Assembly: GCF_001264245.1 (NCBI RefSeq)
Contig: NZ_CP011339.1
Span: 3,100,001 to 3,164,000, forward strand
DNA length: 64,000 nucleotides
Reading direction: 5' to 3'
Source: Microcystis panniformis FACHB-1757
GTDB taxonomy: Bacteria > Cyanobacteriota > Cyanobacteriia > Cyanobacteriales > Microcystaceae
Below, in pieces: positions 1 through 8,327 of this stretch. The position numbers were made by a program, and so were the translations under genes. The notes beneath the pieces were generated by a model. That model did no database searches. It worked only from the letters and a program-made list of their open reading frames with translations, and had not been told where the DNA came from. Position 1 is the stretch's first letter, and every line of letters begins with the position of its first letter.

Positions 1-330
1 TAATTCCTCGGTTACAAAAGCATCGAAAACGCGACCGCGCCAAAACCCCCCGTAGGGAAGACGACGATAGGTATTATTACGAACACTGGCCCAGTAAACC
101 GGACCCCAGAGCCAATATAAACCGGCGATAATGTCGAATATCAGTTTAATTGTTAAACCACCTGGGCCGAATAAATTACCGATTAACCAAGCTGCGGTGA
201 GAGCGATGATAGAAATGAATAAACGGCGCAGAAAATCAGACCATTTACCCCAATAGTGAGCGTACTGGGGACCTGTGGCGATAATCGGGACAATTTGCTC
301 GATCGATTGACGGGTAAGGGGAACCAACAT
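1..330 (-). CDS. conserved cyanobacterial membrane protein, N-terminal part (runs off the window)
   Basis: The ATG at 330 opens a frame that stays open to base 1, giving 110 residues of a longer protein. It begins MLVPLTRQSIEQIVPIIATG and has two hydrophobic stretches, at about residues 35-55 and 58-81, the second rich in W and Y. The part after residue 90 is basic and polar. From memory it resembles a cyanobacterial family often labelled phosphate ABC transporter permease. I see no transporter motif in this fragment, so no function is assigned. It is divergent from the Uma2 gene at 904. Confidence 0.6.
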   Translation of the reverse strand, partial: MLVPLTRQSIEQIVPIIATGPQYAHYWGKWSDFLRRLFISIIALTAAWLIGNLFGPGGLTIKLIFDIIAGLYWLWGPVYWASVRNNTYRRLPYGGFWRGRVFDAFVTEEL

Positions 331-629
331 TATCAGTTATCGGTTATTCGTGAACGGGTAGGCTCTAGAAGAGGACGTTTACCTTTCATTTAGGTGCGCT
401 ATATCAGTTATGACAGCGTTTCTCATAACTAGATGAAGTGTAACCTAATTTGGTATCGACTACCGACTTCCCAAAACGAAAACTTTGTACCTCACCACTA
501 AGATAAATGCTATATTTTTGGGTAATTGTCTATCTGTTGGTCGCCATTCATCCCATCGCTAAAAGCTCAGGACTTCTGGCGAAATTTCAGCTAAAAGTTA
601 AATCCCGCAAGAAGTCCAATAAAACAATC
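331..629. other. intergenic region with a short dispersed repeat
   Basis: No convincing gene. A stretch at about 413-450 (AGCGTTTCTCATAA, then AGATGAAGTGTAACCTAAT) recurs at 52160-52193 next to another mobile-element-rich stretch, so it is probably the end of an old mobile element. Confidence 0.4.
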
Positions 630-864
630 TAAGTAAGTAGTCATGCAAAATTAATTACCTGCCCGATCGAGCTAAAACCCTTACGGGGCAATGATCGTCA
701 TGTGTAAATAATTTTGCCTAGGTACTTAGCTGGTTATAATTAAATTAAAAATGGATTTTAGGTTCGATCCCCCCTGCCCCCCTTGATAAGGGGGGTGCCG
801 ATAGGCGGGGGGATACCCCTTAATAAGGGGGGCATCTGATAATTTTTAACGCCTACCTACTTAT
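630..864. mobile_element. MITE-B copy 1, interrupted by MITE-A
   Basis: This is one of three copies of a roughly 145-bp element (others 8181-8327 and 48029-48173). Its ends read TAAGTAG...ATAATTAAATT and AATTTTTAACGCCTACC then TACTTA, forming imperfect terminal inverted repeats. The core holds G/C-run palindromes of the type CCCCCCTTGATAAGGGGGG. Here the left end is split from the rest at its TA by a 91-bp MITE-A (635-727). No coding capacity. It lies immediately upstream of the Uma2 gene and could affect its transcription. Confidence 0.65.
635..727 (+). mobile_element. MITE-A copy 1 (91-bp family, TA target)
   Basis: Near-identical copies lie at 22557-22647 and 32506-32596, and two halves at 47995-48028 and 58896-58960. 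The ends are AAGTAGTCATGCAAAATTA and the complement of AATTTTGCCTAGGTACTT, so the termini are imperfect inverted repeats. Flanking TA dinucleotides suggest mobilisation by an IS630/Tc1-type transposase. This copy sits inside MITE-B. Confidence 0.75.
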
Positions 865-903
865 AATAAAATCAATGCTGTTTTGTTCCCAAAGACTGCC
901 ACC

Positions 904-1632
904 ATGACTTCTTCTCCGGTTAAATCCTTAACTTCTCAGACTGTAACCACTCAACATTTACCCCCGTTAGAAAATGGGGATCGCTTAATTCGTCCCGAAT
1001 TCGAGCGCCGTTATCAAGCTATGCCAGGATTAAAAAAAGCCGAACTGATCGAAGGAGTTGTGTATATGGCATCCCCATTAAGGTTTAAATTTCATGCTGA
1101 ACCCCACGGACGTTTAATCACTTGGTTGGGAGTTTATCAAGCTGCTACACCCCAAGTACAAATGGGTATTGAGCCAACCGTTCGCTTGGATATCGACAAC
1201 GAACTACAGCCGGATGGGGTGTTATTAATCAGTCAAGAAAGCGGGGGAAAATCAACCCTAACTGTAGAGGGATACCTAGAAGGAGCGCCGGAATTAGTGG
1301 TAGAAATTGCCGCTAGTAGTGCCGCCATAGACTTAGGTGATAAAAAACGTGCTTATCGGCGCGGTGGCATTCAAGAATACCTTGTTTGGCAGGTATTTGA
1401 CCAAAAAATTGATTGGTTTAGTTTAGAAAATGGCGATTATATTTCTTTGTTACCCAACCAAGAAGGAGTGATTTGCTCTCTAGTATTTCCGGGTTTGTGG
1501 TTAGATATTTCAGCCATGCTCAACGGCAATATGTCACGGGTGTTAGACATCTTAAAAGCTGGAATTAACTCGGCAGAGCAGCAAGAATTTGTCCAAAAGT
1601 TAACCGCAGCGCAGTCGGGGGAAGCCAAATGA
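904..1632 (+). CDS. Uma2-family putative restriction-endonuclease-fold protein (DUF820)
   Basis: This 242-residue protein has the Uma2/DUF820 pattern common in cyanobacterial genomes. It has ELIEGVVYMASP near the N terminus, then RLDIDNELQPDGVLL, PELVVEIAASSAAIDLGDKK and GGIQEYLVW. The PDG...VEIAASS...K series matches the PD-(D/E)XK fold (D, E-x-A, K). A TTG at 883 would add seven residues; the ATG at 904 gives a more ordinary start. The stop overlaps the next start in an ATGA, so it is probably cotranscribed with the cobalamin gene. The biological role of these proteins is unsettled; the fold assignment is family knowledge. Confidence 0.8.
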   Translation: MTSSPVKSLTSQTVTTQHLPPLENGDRLIRPEFERRYQAMPGLKKAELIEGVVYMASPLRFKFHAEPHGRLITWLGVYQAATPQVQMGIEPTVRLDIDNELQPDGVLLISQESGGKSTLTVEGYLEGAPELVVEIAASSAAIDLGDKKRAYRRGGIQEYLVWQVFDQKIDWFSLENGDYISLLPNQEGVICSLVFPGLWLDISAMLNGNMSRVLDILKAGINSAEQQEFVQKLTAAQSGEAK

Positions 1633-3072
1633 AACCTCCAGCTATTTTCATTTTAGGAGAAACCAGTATCCCCGTTGCTCGTCAAGTGCAAATGGCCCTA
1701 CCAGAAGCAGTGGTTTATGGATTAATAGATCGTACCCATTCGGCTGATTTTACCTATACTAATTTTGGCGAAACGGTGCGAGAATTTTTCCAGATGGGAA
1801 CGCCAATTATTGGCATTTGTGCTGCGGGTATTTTGATTCGCACTTTAGCACCTTTATTAACTAATAAATGGCAAGAACCGCCTGTATTAGCAATCGCAGA
1901 AGATGGCAGTGCCGTAGTGCCTTTGTTGGGGGTTTACAAGGGGTTAATGATCTCGCTCGTCAAATTGCCTCGGTTTTGCAAATTTCCCCCGCAATTACCA
2001 CCACTGGTGATATTAGATTTAAAACTACTTTATTATCGCCACCACCGGGTTATCAGTTAGTTAATCCCGATGATGCTAAGAAGTTTCTTGCCGATTTATT
2101 GGCGGGTGAAAAAGTAAAATTAATCGGTGCAGCGGACTGGTTAAAAATAGTAACTTACCGATTTCATCAGCAGCAGAACTGAGCATTGAGATTATCGATC
2201 AAAATAACTTAAACTTGGCAAAACCTAGCAGTGACTGTTTAGTTTATCTCTGGGAGGAAAGCCAGCAAATTAAGGAAAAATCCAGTTTACCCCCAGGGGA
2301 TTTGGCCCAGGAAAGTCAAGGTAAATTAGCCATAGTCGGAACTGGACCGGGTGCGCTAAATTGGATGTCGCCGGAAGTTCGAGAAGTGTTGGAAAAAGCC
2401 ACGGATTGGGTGGGTTATAAAACTTATTTGGATTTGGTAGAATCCCTGAGAAAACCAGAAATTGTCCGCCATGAATCGGATAATCGGGTGGAACTCGATC
2501 GCGCAGAAATAGCCCTAGATTTAGCGGCTAAGGGGCGATCTGTTGTCTTAGTTTCCTCCGGAGATCCTGGCATTTATGCCATGGCCGCGGCCGTGTTTGA
2601 GGTATTAGAAAAAAAAGCAAAACAGGAATGGCAGCAGGTGGCCATTCAGGTCTGTCCGGGGATTTCGGCGATGCAAGCGGCGGCCGCGAGGGTTGGCGCA
2701 CTTTTAGGACATGATTTTTGTGCGATTTCCCTATCAAATCTTCTCAAATCTTGGCAGGTGATTTCTCAGCGCATTGAGTTAGCAGCCCGAGCAGATTTAG
2801 CGATCGCATTTTATAATCCTGTGTCTCAAGAGCGCACTTGGCAATTGGAGAAGGCAAAAGAGATTTTATTACAATGGCGATCGCCGCAAACTCCTGTGGT
2901 ATTAGCGCGTAATTTAGGACGAAAAGGGGAAACAGTGACGGTGAAATTCCTAGGGGATATGACTATTAAAGATGCGGATATGCGGACTATAATTTTGATC
3001 GGATCCAGTAAAACTCGCCTTATTGAGCAAGGTAAAACCAAGCAGTGGGTTTATACTCCACGTCACTATTAA
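1629..3072 (+). pseudogene. cobJ: CbiG-CobJ fusion (precorrin-3B C17-methyltransferase), two frameshifts
   Basis: Three frames together encode one cyanobacterial-type fusion. The CbiG part is residues 1 to about 175 (GICAAGILIRTLAPLL, then GLQGVNDLARQIA). The CobJ/CbiH SAM-dependent methyltransferase begins near 2320 (LAIVGTGPGALNWMSPEV) and continues with SSGDPGIYAMA, VCPGISAMQAAAARVGALLGH, FYNPVS and VVLARNLG. It would contract the corrin ring in cobalamin synthesis. The frame is lost near 1930, where a run of five G replaces an expected six, and near 2133, where five A replace six; restoring one base at each gives an uninterrupted product. Both sites are homopolymers, so sequencing error is as likely as real inactivation. 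Its ATG overlaps the Uma2 stop. Confidence 0.8.
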
Positions 3073-3074
3073 GT

Positions 3075-3303
3075 AGGGTTTGCGGCAAAAAGTTTTTCGG
3101 TGGGTGTAGGGTGTAGGCTTCGGCCGTGAGCTCAGCCGAACGGGTGTAGGGTTTTAGCGATTTTGAGGGGGTCAATTACCTAATTTTCAGGGAAAAAGTA
3201 CCTAAATTTTCCCCCCGATCACTCCGGGGTCTGGTACTTTTTGGTTGACAAAAAGTCTAAAAGTCTTACCCAACAAGGTTTTTAGATTTATTCAGCCAAC
3301 CCT
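3075..3303. mobile_element. MITE-C copy 1 (about 217-230 bp)
   Basis: The ends read AGGGTTTGCGGCAAAA and TTTATTCAGCCAACCCT, matching copies at 5171-5386 and 41577-41793 whose ends are AGGGTYTGCTGAA. All carry the inner blocks AAAAAGTTTTTCGGTG, GTCAATTACCTAATTTTCAG and CGATCACTCC. This copy has extra bases (CGGCCGTGAGCTCAGCCG) in its variable core. It lies just 3' of the cobJ stop. Confidence 0.65.
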
Positions 3304-3769
3304 AATTACCGGTTACTGTTTACCGATCGCTCAAACAAGCTCCCATCTCCCTCCCCATCTGCAATAGAGCCATAGCTTTATGTAATTGTCAATATAGATT
3401 TACGAACTTTTTTGTCGAAACTGGATCATAAACTTTAAAAATAGGCATGATGGGAATATACCAAATTTCTAAATCCATTACAGACATCCACGCTCGAATG
3501 CTTGCCAAGCCTGCATTCGTTGTGACGCCAATAAAGAAAAATGGGAATAGTTGGGATCGAGGGGGCGGAAAGACGGATAAACTGGTAGCTTTGTACTTAC
3601 ATATACTTGGCGATATCAGGAATTCACGCTACTCTAGGTATCGGGTTCTTTACATTTTGTTACTTAACATCCGTAACAAAAACTGGTTCGTATACATTAT
3701 TGTCTCAAAAAAGAATCTTAAAAAAGTGTTAAGGTTTTATAATTGGGGAGTGTTATCAGGAGGAATATT
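3304..3769. other. intergenic region upstream of the DUF1815 gene
   Basis: No supported gene. A 123-codon open frame at 3447-3818 overlaps the start of the DUF1815 gene and shows no recognisable features, so I do not call it. The leader of the DUF1815 gene should lie here; the segment from about 3600 to 3740 is AT-rich. Confidence 0.4.
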
Positions 3770-4135
3770 GTGTTTAAACGACTTGCAGAACAGCATCGCC
3801 AACTGGTCAAAGACTTAGTCATGGATTTACAGGCCTTAGCGACCGCACTAGAAAATCAAGGTTATTTAGCATCCTGCTACACCTGTGGCGGTCAACTGAA
3901 TAGCGCATCTTTTATGGTGGGATTGGGGGAAACCCATCTAATTCGGTTTCTCGTGTCCGATTACGGCATCACCTGGACAGAAATGCGCGATGATCGAGAG
4001 TTAATGAAACTCGAAGGCGCGGAAGCCATCAGCCAACTACAGGAATTAGCCAATCTGATTAAATATCAAATTTCGCCGGCGGAATTTATTGACAAAAAAC
4101 CCTCCTCCGTGCTGCAACGGTTAGAGACGGTTTAA
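3770..4135 (+). CDS. DUF1815 family protein
   Basis: The 121-residue product starts at a GTG at 3770, preceded five bases upstream by a strong AGGAGGA (3759-3765). An upstream ATG at 3743 lacks such a site. The sequence, beginning FKRLAEQHRQLVKDLVMDL and containing ASCYTCGGQLNSASF, matches my memory of the small cytosolic DUF1815 family, found almost only in cyanobacteria and of unknown function. A clear terminator follows at 4143. Confidence 0.8.
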   Translation: MFKRLAEQHRQLVKDLVMDLQALATALENQGYLASCYTCGGQLNSASFMVGLGETHLIRFLVSDYGITWTEMRDDRELMKLEGAEAISQLQELANLIKYQISPAEFIDKKPSSVLQRLETV

Positions 4136-4142
4136 CTCAGAT

Positions 4143-4175
4143 GTTACCTAAACTTGTATGTTTAGGTAACTTTTT
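4143..4175 (+). terminator. intrinsic terminator of the DUF1815 gene
   Basis: A perfect 11-bp stem (GTTACCTAAAC / GTTTAGGTAAC) with a 6-base loop is followed by TTTTT. It sits between the convergent DUF1815 gene and the glycosyltransferase at 4178 and could serve both strands. Confidence 0.8.
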
Positions 4176-4177
4176 CC

Positions 4178-5143
4178 CTAAGCTTTCAGCCAACTGTTAG
4201 CTAGATAGGCCATTCGTTTCATCTCTTTTCGTCCCCGGGAGACGGAATCGAGGATCATGCCACAGGTCAAACTTAAAAAGGCTAAAAGTATGATCGAGGC
4301 CGATAAAATAGCGGTGGGAAAACGTGGTACTAAGCCAGTTTCGAGGTATTCAAACAGGACGGGAATCGCTAAGAGAAGGGAAATAACCGCCAAAATTAGC
4401 GAGACAAGGCTAAAAAAGAGAAAAGGACGAATTTCTTTAAATAGTAGGATAGCGGTTCCCAATACCCGCCAGCCATCTTGAAAGGTTTTTAACTTACTTT
4501 GGGAACCCTCGGGACGTTCCCCGTAGAGGGTTGGTTCTTCGGCGAAGGGAATTTTTAATTCTAAAGCGTGGATAGTTAACTCGGTTTCAATCTCGAAACC
4601 ATTGGACAAAGCGGGAAAAGATTTGACGAAACGACGAGAAAAGACGCGATAACCAGAAAGCATATCGATTAAACGCGCTCCAAACAGAAATTTCACGAAT
4701 CCTGTTAAAAATAGATTACCAGCGCGATGACCCGGACGATAAGCCTGGGAGGATTTTGGCGCTTCCCGACGCGCACCGACGACCATATCCAATTGTTCCC
4801 GCAGCATTCGTTCAATTAAGCGTCGTACTGCCGCAATTTCGTAGGTATCATCACCATCGATGAGAATATAGATATCGGCCTCGATATCGGCAAACATCCG
4901 CCGGACAACATTGCCTTTTCCCGGTTGGATTTCCTGACGAACGATCGCCCCAGCTTTGAGTGCCTCCGTCACGGTATCATCGGTAGAGCGGTTGTTATAG
5001 ACATAAATTGCCGCTTCTGGCAAAAAAGTTTGGAATTGGGAGACCACTTTAGCGATCGTTAGTTCTTCGTTGTGACAGGGAATAATCGCAGCGATACGGT
5101 AGTTTTGCAGAGAAATCGGCGGAATAGCGGTCATTTCGATCAT
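4178..5143 (-). CDS. GT2 glycosyltransferase, dolichyl/polyprenyl-phosphate sugar synthase type
   Basis: This 321-residue protein has an N-terminal GT-A domain: IAAIIPCHNEELTIAKV, a VYNNRSTDDT nucleotide-binding segment, LIDGDDTYE as the metal-binding D-x-D, GARREAPKS and DMLSGYRVFSRR. Two membrane helices lie at about residues 235-260 and 275-305. This matches DPM1/DPG-synthase-like enzymes, which transfer a sugar from a nucleotide sugar to a polyprenyl phosphate at the inner membrane. I prefer the ATG at 5143 to the TTG at 5155. A MITE-C (5171-5386) lies just upstream and separates it from the 83-residue gene on the same strand. Confidence 0.85.
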   Translation of the reverse strand: MIEMTAIPPISLQNYRIAAIIPCHNEELTIAKVVSQFQTFLPEAAIYVYNNRSTDDTVTEALKAGAIVRQEIQPGKGNVVRRMFADIEADIYILIDGDDTYEIAAVRRLIERMLREQLDMVVGARREAPKSSQAYRPGHRAGNLFLTGFVKFLFGARLIDMLSGYRVFSRRFVKSFPALSNGFEIETELTIHALELKIPFAEEPTLYGERPEGSQSKLKTFQDGWRVLGTAILLFKEIRPFLFFSLVSLILAVISLLLAIPVLFEYLETGLVPRFPTAILSASIILLAFLSLTCGMILDSVSRGRKEMKRMAYLANSWLKA

Positions 5144-5170
5144 GGCTGATGACAATGTTTAATGATAGTT

Positions 5171-5386
5171 AGGGTCTGCTGAAAAAGTTTTTCGGTGGTG
5201 GCAGGGTGTGGGGTGTGGGGTGTGGGGTGTGGGGTTTTACTCATTTTCAGGTGGTCAATTACCTAATTTTCAGGGAAAAAGTCCAGGAATTTTACCCCCG
5301 ATCACTCCAATGCTAGGCACTTTTTGAGGTCAAAAAAGCCTAAAAACCTTATCCAACAAGCTTTTTAGATTTATTCAGCCAGCCCT
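5171..5386. mobile_element. MITE-C copy 2 with a GTGTGGGG-type tandem core
   Basis: The ends AGGGTCTGCTGAA and TTCAGCCAGCCCT are inverted repeats, and the flanks AGTT on both sides suggest a 4-bp target duplication. The core at about 5205-5236 is a tandem array of the octamer GTGTGGGG, also seen (complement) at about 41728-41760. The insertion separates the 3' end of the 83-codon gene from the glycosyltransferase. Confidence 0.7.
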
Positions 5387-5626
5387 AGTTAGGGGGATTT
5401 CTTGGCGTTGGACGGCGTGAACAATGGGACAATGGGGGAAAGCATAATAATCGGGGTCGGCGGCCTTTGCCCAAGCAAAGTCATCGGCATTGTGATCAAG
5501 CCATTCCATCCCCTCTTTGAGACTTAATCCCCAGTAATCGGTTTCCTGTTGACCTTGGGCTGCTTTTAAGTCCCAAAAATTAAGGCTGCCAGAGGTTGAA
5601 CGAGAGTTAAAAAGGGTTTGCATCAC
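5375..5626 (-). CDS. small conserved protein, 3' end replaced by MITE-C
   Basis: This 83-codon frame begins MMQTLFNSRSTSGSLNFWDL and contains WGLSLKEGMEWLDHNADDF and AFPHCPIVHAVQR. It resembles a small conserved cyanobacterial family of unknown function. The last residues and the stop codon lie in the right terminal repeat of MITE-C. Without the MITE the frame would run on toward the glycosyltransferase leader, so the native C terminus is altered. It shares the strand and a 27-bp gap with the glycosyltransferase-GtrA gene upstream. Confidence 0.6.
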   Translation of the reverse strand: MMQTLFNSRSTSGSLNFWDLKAAQGQQETDYWGLSLKEGMEWLDHNADDFAWAKAADPDYYAFPHCPIVHAVQRQEIPLTRAG

Positions 5627-5652
5627 TAGAGGCCAAGTTTTCCCAGGCTTTC

Positions 5653-6930
5653 CTATTGCTTGCCGGACTTTTCGGGTTTAACATCCGTCGAACGCCAACT
5701 GAGTTTTAAATTCATCCAGAAGTTCCAAACGGTAACTATAGCGATCGCTATTAAGTTAGCAATATAGCGATTAATATGTAAGACATTGAAGAAAAAGTTT
5801 AAGAGCAGCACGTTGAGGATCAAACCGGCCAAACAAATAAGATTAAATTTCAGAAAACGTTTGCAACGCTGCTGCCACTGATTTTGGCCGGTGGACAAAT
5901 CGCCAAAAGTCCAGCGATCGTTCCAAAGAAAATTATTAATAATAGCCACCTCGGCGGCGATAATCTTACTGCGAGTTACTCCCCAAGCGAGGGTAGTGGG
6001 ATCGCTGAGGAGATAAAAGATAGCCATATCGACGAATACGCCACTAAACCCGACTAAACTAAAGCGAAGAAAGCGAGCGAGGGGGAATTGCCAACGCCTT
6101 TTCAGACGACCGAAACGACCGCGGGAACGCAATTTCAGCAAGTGCAGGATATATTCGATGTATTGTTGCCAGGTGACTTTGCTTTCACCGTCTTGACGCT
6201 CTTGGAAAACGTAACCCACTTCGGCGATCTGGTCGATATTGCCGCGGCCGATAACTTCGAGGAGAATTTTATAGCCCATCGGGTTTAAGATTGGGCCAGC
6301 GATCGCTTGTCGATTAACCATGAAATAGCCACTCATCGGATCCGATACCCGTCCCACCACATTGGGCAGAATGACTAATCCCAACAGCTGCGCCCCCCGG
6401 GAGAGGAAGCGTCGAGTCAGACTCCATTGGCTGACTCCACCCCCTTCCACATGGCGACTAGCCAGGGCGAGATCGGCTCCGGCTCTGGTTTGCTCGAATA
6501 ATTTTAATAACACTTCCGGGGGATGCTGTAAATCGGCATCGATGACCCCAAGGATGTCGCCCCGTGCCACTTGCCACCCCCTCACCACTGCCGAGGATAG
6601 GCCTTTTTCTCCCTCCCGGCGCAGCACTCGCAGCTGGGGATATTCAGGGATTAAAGATGCGGCGACTTCCCAAGTGCGATCGGGACTATTATCATCGACA
6701 ACGATCAGTTCGTAATCGTTGGGAAGGGCTTCGTCAAGTATTTGACTGAGAATGTTGACTAATTGAACGATATTTTGCCGTTCATTGTAGGTGGGAATGA
6801 CTAGAGACAGGCTGAGAGGATAATTTTTTTCTTCTTCTAGGTTGCCGTCGTCCGGGGGAGGAGGAGATAAAGGTACCTGTAGATCTCCTGTGGGGGGAGT
6901 TAAGAAAAGATGAGACTGCTGTATCTTCAT
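5653..6930 (-). CDS. GT2 polyprenyl-phosphate mannosyltransferase fused to a GtrA-like membrane domain
   Basis: The 425-residue product has a GT-A domain (LSLVIPTYNERQNI, LIVVDDNSPDRTW, GVIDADLQHPPEVLL, DPMSGYFMVNR) as in dolichyl-phosphate mannose synthases. A C-terminal GtrA-type segment of four helices follows from about residue 285 (ARFLRFSLVGFSGVFVDMAI, NNFLWNDRWTF). The known bacterial arrangement makes and flips a lipid-linked sugar for surface glycans. The ATG at 6930 is chosen because GAGG lies 10 bases upstream; a TTG at 7017 would add 29 unremarkable residues. Substrate sugar is inferred only from the family. Confidence 0.85.
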   Translation of the reverse strand: MKIQQSHLFLTPPTGDLQVPLSPPPPDDGNLEEEKNYPLSLSLVIPTYNERQNIVQLVNILSQILDEALPNDYELIVVDDNSPDRTWEVAASLIPEYPQLRVLRREGEKGLSSAVVRGWQVARGDILGVIDADLQHPPEVLLKLFEQTRAGADLALASRHVEGGGVSQWSLTRRFLSRGAQLLGLVILPNVVGRVSDPMSGYFMVNRQAIAGPILNPMGYKILLEVIGRGNIDQIAEVGYVFQERQDGESKVTWQQYIEYILHLLKLRSRGRFGRLKRRWQFPLARFLRFSLVGFSGVFVDMAIFYLLSDPTTLAWGVTRSKIIAAEVAIINNFLWNDRWTFGDLSTGQNQWQQRCKRFLKFNLICLAGLILNVLLLNFFFNVLHINRYIANLIAIAIVTVWNFWMNLKLSWRSTDVKPEKSGKQ

Positions 6931-7070
6931 GAAAAATTTGACCTCACTCGCGGTTGATTTAGCTACAGACGCACTGACAACGGCAGAAGATTCTAAATAC
7001 TTTTGGTCTTTTGGCAACCTACCCTATTGAACCATGCCTTTGTCGTCTCTTGGGCGGACACAAGCATTGA

Positions 7071-8141
7071 TTAACCGGTACTATCGGCCATGACTCGTAA
7101 ACCCAAGACGCTGTGGTGTTGATCGGGAAGGCAAAAGGTGCGATTGGCACTGCGTAGGTGCCTAGCTTCATCGCCCCAACTGCCCCCTCGCACTAAACGG
7201 GCGGAACGATAACGGGGCTGCAAGCGAGTATCCCTGTCTAACCAAGCACTACCATCCAGGGGCGGAGTTCCCTCGTAATTCCGGTGCCAGCTATCGGCGC
7301 ACCATTCGCCCACGTTGCCGTGCATATCGTAGAGACCGAAATTATTGGGGGCGAAACTGCCCACCGGGGTAGTCCTGGCCAGATAGGCGCTGGCTGGTTC
7401 TTCCGCGTAGGGATCATAGACGGCAAAGTAATTGGCGCGCTCGCTGGTGAGGGTTTCCCCGCAGTAAAAGGGGGTGGTTGTACCGGCGCGACAGGCGTAT
7501 TCCCAGCGCGATTCACTCGCTAGTCGGTAATCTTTGCCGGTGGCCTGGGAGAGTCGTTGACAAAATTCGATCGCCTCGTACCAGGAGACTCTTTCAACGG
7601 GCAAGTTATCCCCTTGAAAAAAGGAGGGCGCCGGGTTGAGTTCGAGATTAATTTTCGGAAGTTGGGCGATCGCTCGCCATTGTGCTTGGGTGATCGGGTA
7701 TTTGCTCAGAAAAAAAGCCGCCGTCGTCAGGGAATTTTCTGGTTTTTCACTGCTAGTATGATCGCCTTTTTCCTCATTTTTCGAGCCTCGTTGAAAACTG
7801 CCCCCCGGAATAGCCACCATTTCTAGTTCGCTGCCGTTGCCTAAAGGTTCGCGCCAGGAGCGAGCGCTACCCTGACGGCGATCGATAATTTGCCCTTGAC
7901 GATCAACGGTGACTGTTTCAAAGCTATATTCTGTCCACTGGAGATTTTGCGAATTTACTGGGCGAATTTGCCGCAAAAATTCCTCTATTGCCTCTATATT
8001 CTCGGCACTAGCTTGGTTTTGGTCGGCAGAATAACTGAGCCGAGAGGAGAGAAGGGTAGCTAGTCCGGCACTTCCTCCGGCTAGGACCGCTAATTTCAGC
8101 AAACTACGTCGGTTTAAGAGGGGATTAGGGGGATAGTTCAT
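7071..8141 (-). CDS. SUMF1/FGE-sulfatase-fold protein with Tat signal
   Basis: The 356-residue protein starts with a twin-arginine signal (NRRSLLKLAVLAGGSAGLA), so it should be exported folded. The SUMF1-type domain runs from about residue 105 to the end: MVAIPGGSFQRGS, YPITQAQWRAI, PVERVSWYEAIEFCQRLS, RLASESRWEYACRAGT, NNFGLYDMHGNVGEWCADSW and LVRGGSWGDEARHLRSANR. The paired cysteines that true formylglycine-generating enzymes carry after RGGSW are absent. It therefore more likely belongs to the wider SUMF1/EgtB/NirV group, function unknown. It should not be assumed to activate the arylsulfatase at 29278. Confidence 0.8.
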   Translation of the reverse strand: MNYPPNPLLNRRSLLKLAVLAGGSAGLATLLSSRLSYSADQNQASAENIEAIEEFLRQIRPVNSQNLQWTEYSFETVTVDRQGQIIDRRQGSARSWREPLGNGSELEMVAIPGGSFQRGSKNEEKGDHTSSEKPENSLTTAAFFLSKYPITQAQWRAIAQLPKINLELNPAPSFFQGDNLPVERVSWYEAIEFCQRLSQATGKDYRLASESRWEYACRAGTTTPFYCGETLTSERANYFAVYDPYAEEPASAYLARTTPVGSFAPNNFGLYDMHGNVGEWCADSWHRNYEGTPPLDGSAWLDRDTRLQPRYRSARLVRGGSWGDEARHLRSANRTFCLPDQHHSVLGLRVMADSTG

Positions 8142-8180
8142 ATTTTTAGGAGACTGGTCTGATATTTAGGCATTTCTAAG

Positions 8181-8327
8181 TAAGTAGTTATAATTAAATT
8201 GAAGATAGATTTTGGGTTCGATCCCCCCTGCCCCCTTGATAAGGGGGGTGCCGATAGGCGGGGGATCCCCCCTTAATCCCCCCTTGATAAGGGGGGTGTC
8301 TGACAACTTTTAACACCTACCTACTTA
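8181..8327. mobile_element. MITE-B copy 2
   Basis: A 147-bp copy of the element described at 630-864, with TAAGTAGTTATAATTAAATT at the left and ACACCTACCTACTTA at the right. Its last three bases supply the stop codon of the methyltransferase on the minus strand. Confidence 0.65.

Noticed and set aside
3447..3818. 123-codon open frame upstream of DUF1815
   Set aside because: No recognisable motifs, odd composition, and it overlaps the well-supported GTG start with its AGGAGGA site.
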